NCBI RefSeq assembly: GCF_018100905.1
Contig: NZ_JAGJEG010000002.1
Coordinates: 372,001-436,000, forward strand
Length of the DNA stretch: 64,000 nucleotides
Direction of reading: 5' to 3'
DNA from: Pseudoalteromonas sp. MMG010
GTDB lineage: Bacteria; Pseudomonadota; Gammaproteobacteria; Enterobacterales; Alteromonadaceae
Both the position numbers and the translations under genes were made by a program. The notes beneath the pieces are model-generated. The model searched no databases, had not been told where the DNA came from, and saw nothing but the letters and a program-made list of their open reading frames with translations. This document shows positions 60,516 through 64,000 of this stretch, in pieces (the stretch's first letter is position 1; every line of letters starts with the position of its first letter).

Positions 60516-61388
60516 TTAAGGGGTTACTTTTTTATAGCTTATAAACACCCATACTGATGCTAAAATAACGCTGCTTGCAATAATAAATTGAGTGGTTAAT
60601 GGCTCAGATAAAAATACAACCCCCGCTAAAGCGGCAAGCACTGGCACACATAATTGAACCACCGCAGCATGGGTACTTTTTAACAGTGGTATTGCCACAT
60701 ACCATACGCTATAACCAATCCCTGAGGCTAACGCCCCTGAGGCACATGCTAATAAAATACCAATCATACTCAAATCATTTAAATAACTAAAACCAACGAT
60801 AGCTAAAATTGGCAACAGCACAACACTACGAATAAAATTAAACCCGGTAGCCCTTAACGGCGACACACAGCGCTTACCTCTAATACTATAAATACCCCAT
60901 GCAACCCCACTGAGCGCCATTAAACTTGCAGGTAAAATAGAGGGTATCGCCGCAGAAGGCAGCATTAAATAAATAAACCCTGCAAGAGCGAGTAAAAATG
61001 CTCCCCACTGCACCGAACTAAGTTGCTCTTTGTTATAAATTCCCCAGCCCATCATAGTTAGCTGCACCGCTGAGAACAAAATGAGTGCGCCAGTGCCTGT
61101 ATCTAACTCAATATACGCAACCGAGAAACACAATGCATACACTAAAAGACTCAAGCTACTTCGCCAACTTCCTGTATCTGTTAATATTTTTTTATCATAG
61201 TGCGGTTTTTGTTTTAACTTATAACTATAGATAGCCATAATGAATGACAAACACAGTGCACCACTTAATAAACGTACAATAGTAAAGTTCCAAGCATCAA
61301 TATAACCCTGTGCTAAGGCCATTCTGCACAACAGTGAATTTGCAGCAAATGCAATTAAAGCAATAAGGGTATAAATAGTTGCTTTCAA
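60516..61388 (-). CDS. EamA/DMT superfamily transporter
   Basis: A 290-residue inner-membrane protein with ten predicted helices in two EamA repeats (about residues 5-135 and 145-285). Typical elements are FAANSLLCRMAL at the start, RLLSGALCLS, and PVLAALAGVVFLSEPLT near the C-terminus. The substrate is unknown. Single gene divergent from the COG3014 lipoprotein gene across 170 bases. Confidence 0.88.
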   Translation of the reverse strand: MKATIYTLIALIAFAANSLLCRMALAQGYIDAWNFTIVRLLSGALCLSFIMAIYSYKLKQKPHYDKKILTDTGSWRSSLSLLVYALCFSVAYIELDTGTGALILFSAVQLTMMGWGIYNKEQLSSVQWGAFLLALAGFIYLMLPSAAIPSILPASLMALSGVAWGIYSIRGKRCVSPLRATGFNFIRSVVLLPILAIVGFSYLNDLSMIGILLACASGALASGIGYSVWYVAIPLLKSTHAAVVQLCVPVLAALAGVVFLSEPLTTQFIIASSVILASVWVFISYKKVTP

Positions 61389-61558
61389 AAGTATTCCTTA
61401 ATTAATAATAGTCAGCAAAATAAAGTAATTTAAAATAGACAAAAATAAAAATTCATTTTAAGTTCAGAGCACCTACTCTACGCTTTTTTACAATGTTTCA
61501 CAGTGATAATTACATGACCTATGTTAATCTCATTGTAATAATTTTATAGGGGTTAAAT

Positions 61559-62923
61559 GTGCTACGCAGTCTTGTTTTTTGTGTTTGCCTCATGCTAGCT
61601 GGTTGCAGCACAATCAGTTTTAATAATTTATTTAACGATTACGCAAGTGAAGTTGCGCCCATCCGCAGTGCGATTAAAAACAATAACCTTAATAAAGCTC
61701 AGCAACTTATCTCAAAGCGCGCCCATGGTCACGCTAATTACTTATTAAATTTACTCGAACAAGCTCGTTTAGCTGATTTAAATAACGACTCACAGCAAGC
61801 AAAAGCCCTCTACGAACGTATTTACCAACAAGTCCAATTAGATAACCAAAGCGCTAAACTACAATTAAGCACCGCCGTTGAACAAAGTAATGCATTACTA
61901 ACGAATGATTCAAGCATTGCCTATACTCCTCCCCGTTATGAGATGAGTATGTTACATAGTTATAAAGCATTAAACTATATTTACGACAATAACTTAGAAG
62001 CGGCTTTAGTCGAAATCCGCCGTGCCAATCAAGTACAAAAAAAAGCCCTGCAAGACAATCAAACACAAATAAATGAAACTCAAACGTTAGCGCAATCGCA
62101 TTATCCAGCAATGGATGAGTTAATTGGTAATATTAAAAATGGGTTTCAAAATGCATTTACTTATTACTTATCTGCACTGTTATATCAAGCAAATAAACAA
62201 TACGATGATGCTTATATTGATTATAAAAAAGCACTCGAAATTATGCCAAACAATCAGTTTATACAGCAGGATTTACAGAGATTGGCAAAACGACAAAATT
62301 TTGATATTGATTTTCCTGTCGATCAACAAAGCGCTAAACAAATTAGTGAACTCCCCCCAGAGCAGGGTGAAGTGATTATTATTCTAGAACAAGGGCTTGT
62401 CCCCTCTCAGGTTGAATTTAAAATACGCCTTCCAATTAATACCTCCTCTGGCGATGCTCGTTTTTATAGTTTAGCGCTGCCAGCGTATAACGATATGCCA
62501 TATAGCACTACGTTAAATAATTTAATGATAGATCAACAACCTCTGCAATTTAGCCCTTTAGTTAATATTGAATCACTGGCTGCAAAAACACTTAAAGATG
62601 AAATGCCTAGTAAACTATCTCGTCAATTATTAAGGCTTTATAGCAAAGAAAAATTAAGAGAAGAAATAGCACGCAGTGCTGGAAATGTAGGCAATATCAT
62701 AGCCAATATTTATAATTTAGCATCTGAACAGGCAGATACCCGAAGTTGGAACACATTACCGAATAAAATTAGTGTAGCCCGATACCCATTAACACCAGGA
62801 ATACATAGCCTTAATATAATCAACCAGAGCAAAATAAATTTCAGCGTTAGTAAGCAAGGGTTAACGTTAATTTACTTAACCTCTATTAATCACTATTTTA
62901 ACTACCACGTAGTTAAGCTTTAG
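61559..62923 (+). CDS. COG3014 family lipoprotein with TPR-like repeats
   Basis: A 454-residue lipoprotein; lipobox LMLAGCS (Cys about residue 16). The start is GTG at 61559: the ATG that overlaps it at 61557 is in another frame. Helical TPR-like repeats fill about residues 35-250 (LEAALVEIRRANQVQ, QYDDAYIDYKKALEIMPNNQ). The C-terminal part is beta-rich (ISVARYPLTPGIHSLNI). The gene lies 8 bases before ycfL and 5' of lpoB, the usual order in Vibrio and Shewanella. A role beside LpoB in cell-envelope assembly is inferred from position; function is unknown. Confidence 0.82.
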   Translation: MLRSLVFCVCLMLAGCSTISFNNLFNDYASEVAPIRSAIKNNNLNKAQQLISKRAHGHANYLLNLLEQARLADLNNDSQQAKALYERIYQQVQLDNQSAKLQLSTAVEQSNALLTNDSSIAYTPPRYEMSMLHSYKALNYIYDNNLEAALVEIRRANQVQKKALQDNQTQINETQTLAQSHYPAMDELIGNIKNGFQNAFTYYLSALLYQANKQYDDAYIDYKKALEIMPNNQFIQQDLQRLAKRQNFDIDFPVDQQSAKQISELPPEQGEVIIILEQGLVPSQVEFKIRLPINTSSGDARFYSLALPAYNDMPYSTTLNNLMIDQQPLQFSPLVNIESLAAKTLKDEMPSKLSRQLLRLYSKEKLREEIARSAGNVGNIIANIYNLASEQADTRSWNTLPNKISVARYPLTPGIHSLNIINQSKINFSVSKQGLTLIYLTSINHYFNYHVVKL

Positions 62924-62931
62924 GAGCAGTT

Positions 62932-63357
62932 ATGAAATATTTAATCCCTATTGTGGGCATGTTATTACTCAGTGCATGCAGTTCACAACCTGATACTTCA
63001 GCAATCAGTGTAACCAATCAAAATACTCAATTTAATCAGCAGCTAAAAGTAAACAACCCCGATTTAGCTAAAAAAATAGTTATTACAGATGTTAAAACAC
63101 GCCAAACCAATCAACTAACCGATGTCGTTGTTACATTAAGTAGTCAGTACAAAAAATCGCAAAAATTACAATATCAGTTTAACTGGTACGATAGTGATGG
63201 CTTTATAATTAAAGGCGAGCATTCTCCATGGCAAGCAATCACTCTTTTTGGCTTTTCGAATACTCAAATACCCGGATTAGCGCCAAATCCACAGGCAACC
63301 ACTTTTTCTTTATCGGTACGAAAAGTATCGACTAAGCCACAAACATTTACAAATTAA
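62932..63357 (+). CDS. ycfL: YcfL family lipoprotein (DUF1425)
   Basis: A 141-residue lipoprotein with lipobox LLLSACSS (Cys about residue 16). Family pattern FNWYDSDGFII and TQIPGLAPNPQATTFSLSV is present. E. coli ycfL lies directly upstream of lpoB, as here (9 bases). Its role is unknown. AGGAGC precedes the ATG. Confidence 0.9.
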   Translation: MKYLIPIVGMLLLSACSSQPDTSAISVTNQNTQFNQQLKVNNPDLAKKIVITDVKTRQTNQLTDVVVTLSSQYKKSQKLQYQFNWYDSDGFIIKGEHSPWQAITLFGFSNTQIPGLAPNPQATTFSLSVRKVSTKPQTFTN

Positions 63358-63366
63358 AGGAGCCTT

Positions 63367-63990
63367 ATGATGAATATGACACATAAACGCCATTCACTTG
63401 TTGCATTATCACTGCTTAGTTGCAGTACTTTAATTTTAGCTGGCTGCGCTAATAAAGCCGTTGTGAGCTATGGCGATGCACAAGCAGTAGAAACGACAGA
63501 CATTAACTTCGGCTCCACTGATTTACAAACGGTTGCCAGTCAAATGACCGACTCTCTTCTAAGCTCTGCGTTTATTAAAACCGCAACGGTGAATACACGC
63601 CCTTTGGTGTTTGTTGAGCGTATTAAAAACAAAACCAGTGAACACATAGACACCGAATCCATTACCGACTCTATTTCTACACAATTGTTACGCAGTGGCC
63701 AGTTTAGATTTGTTGACATGACGCGTGTTGAGGCCGTGCGTGAACAACTTAATTATCAAAATAACGACCCATTAGTTAACCCTGCCACCGCGGTACAATT
63801 TGGACAACAACTTGGCGCCCAATATATGTTGTACGGAAACTTATCAAGTATCGTTAAAAGTAATGCCGATAAGTCAGATGTATATTATAAATTCACCATA
63901 AGCTTACTTGATTTACAAACTGGGACTGTTGAATGGCGTGACGAAACCCAAATTCGTAAAACCAAAGAGAAATCTACATTTGGTTGGTAG
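63367..63990 (+). CDS. lpoB: Penicillin-binding protein activator LpoB
   Basis: A 207-residue outer-membrane lipoprotein that reaches through the periplasm to activate PBP1b. Lipobox LAGCANK (Cys about residue 27); the globular LpoB domain follows with VFVERIKNKTSEHIDTESI, LLRSGQFRFVDMTR and GAQYMLYGNLSSI. Compared with E. coli LpoB (213 residues) the proline-rich flexible linker after the lipobox is short. Start: ATG at 63367 preceded by AAAGGAG; two further in-frame ATGs follow within 9 bases. The stop is 10 bases before the end of the window. Confidence 0.93.
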   Translation: MMNMTHKRHSLVALSLLSCSTLILAGCANKAVVSYGDAQAVETTDINFGSTDLQTVASQMTDSLLSSAFIKTATVNTRPLVFVERIKNKTSEHIDTESITDSISTQLLRSGQFRFVDMTRVEAVREQLNYQNNDPLVNPATAVQFGQQLGAQYMLYGNLSSIVKSNADKSDVYYKFTISLLDLQTGTVEWRDETQIRKTKEKSTFGW

Positions 63991-64000
63991 CGCATCATTT

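Overview
The window is chromosomal DNA from a low-GC marine gammaproteobacterium, most likely Alteromonadales and Pseudoalteromonas-like. This is inferred from E. coli-like core gene order mixed with AT-rich intergenic DNA, a Pla-1/cef (VolA) family lipase, an RNase E of gammaproteobacterial type, and many lipoproteins. No insertion sequence, prophage, integron or CRISPR array was seen.

Layout. 218-1672: rsmF. 1846-13655 (minus strand): the fatty-acid and envelope cluster, read in the order yceD-rpmF-plsX-fabD-fabG-acpP-fabF-pabC-mltG-tmk-holB-PilZ-tatD-PhoD-like phosphatase. fabH is absent from its usual place between plsX and fabD. 13785-21608: yceF, a chemoreceptor, rluC and rne; the rne tail holds 29 hexapeptide repeats. 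21692-25030: yejK, yejL and a yejM-like gene with a shortened, degenerate periplasmic domain, then a small DUF4124-like gene. 25469-30308: a LysR regulator, a four-helix-bundle protein, two identical tRNA-Val(GAC) genes, a Tat-exported PhoX-like protein and Dps.

30309-35964: a nitrogen-regulated unit. nirB-nirD-cobA (siroheme nitrite reductase plus its cofactor methyltransferase) is followed by nasR, a nitrate-sensing NIT-ANTAR antiterminator. Both transcription units have a sigma-54 -24/-12 promoter, with an NtrC-like dyad centred the same distance upstream of each. The nirB leader contains a strong intrinsic terminator and a small hairpin with an ANTAR-type hexaloop that overlaps the terminator's 5' arm. 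This is the architecture described for the Klebsiella nasF operon and is the most coherent regulatory system in the window.

36064-50218: topA, sohB, yciK, rluB and scpB keep the E. coli order, but a large Ig-like lipoprotein, a DAACS symporter and a VolA-like lipase are interspersed; btuR and scpA are not at their usual places. 50346-53923: an EF-hand lipoprotein, xthA, a CbiM-like membrane protein, rlmA and yfbV. 54147-60492: ackA-pta, then an EIIA(Glc)-like gene lacking both conserved histidines, next to yffB-dapE and an M15 peptidase. 60516-63990: an EamA transporter and the lipoprotein operon COG3014-ycfL-lpoB, which activates peptidoglycan synthesis.
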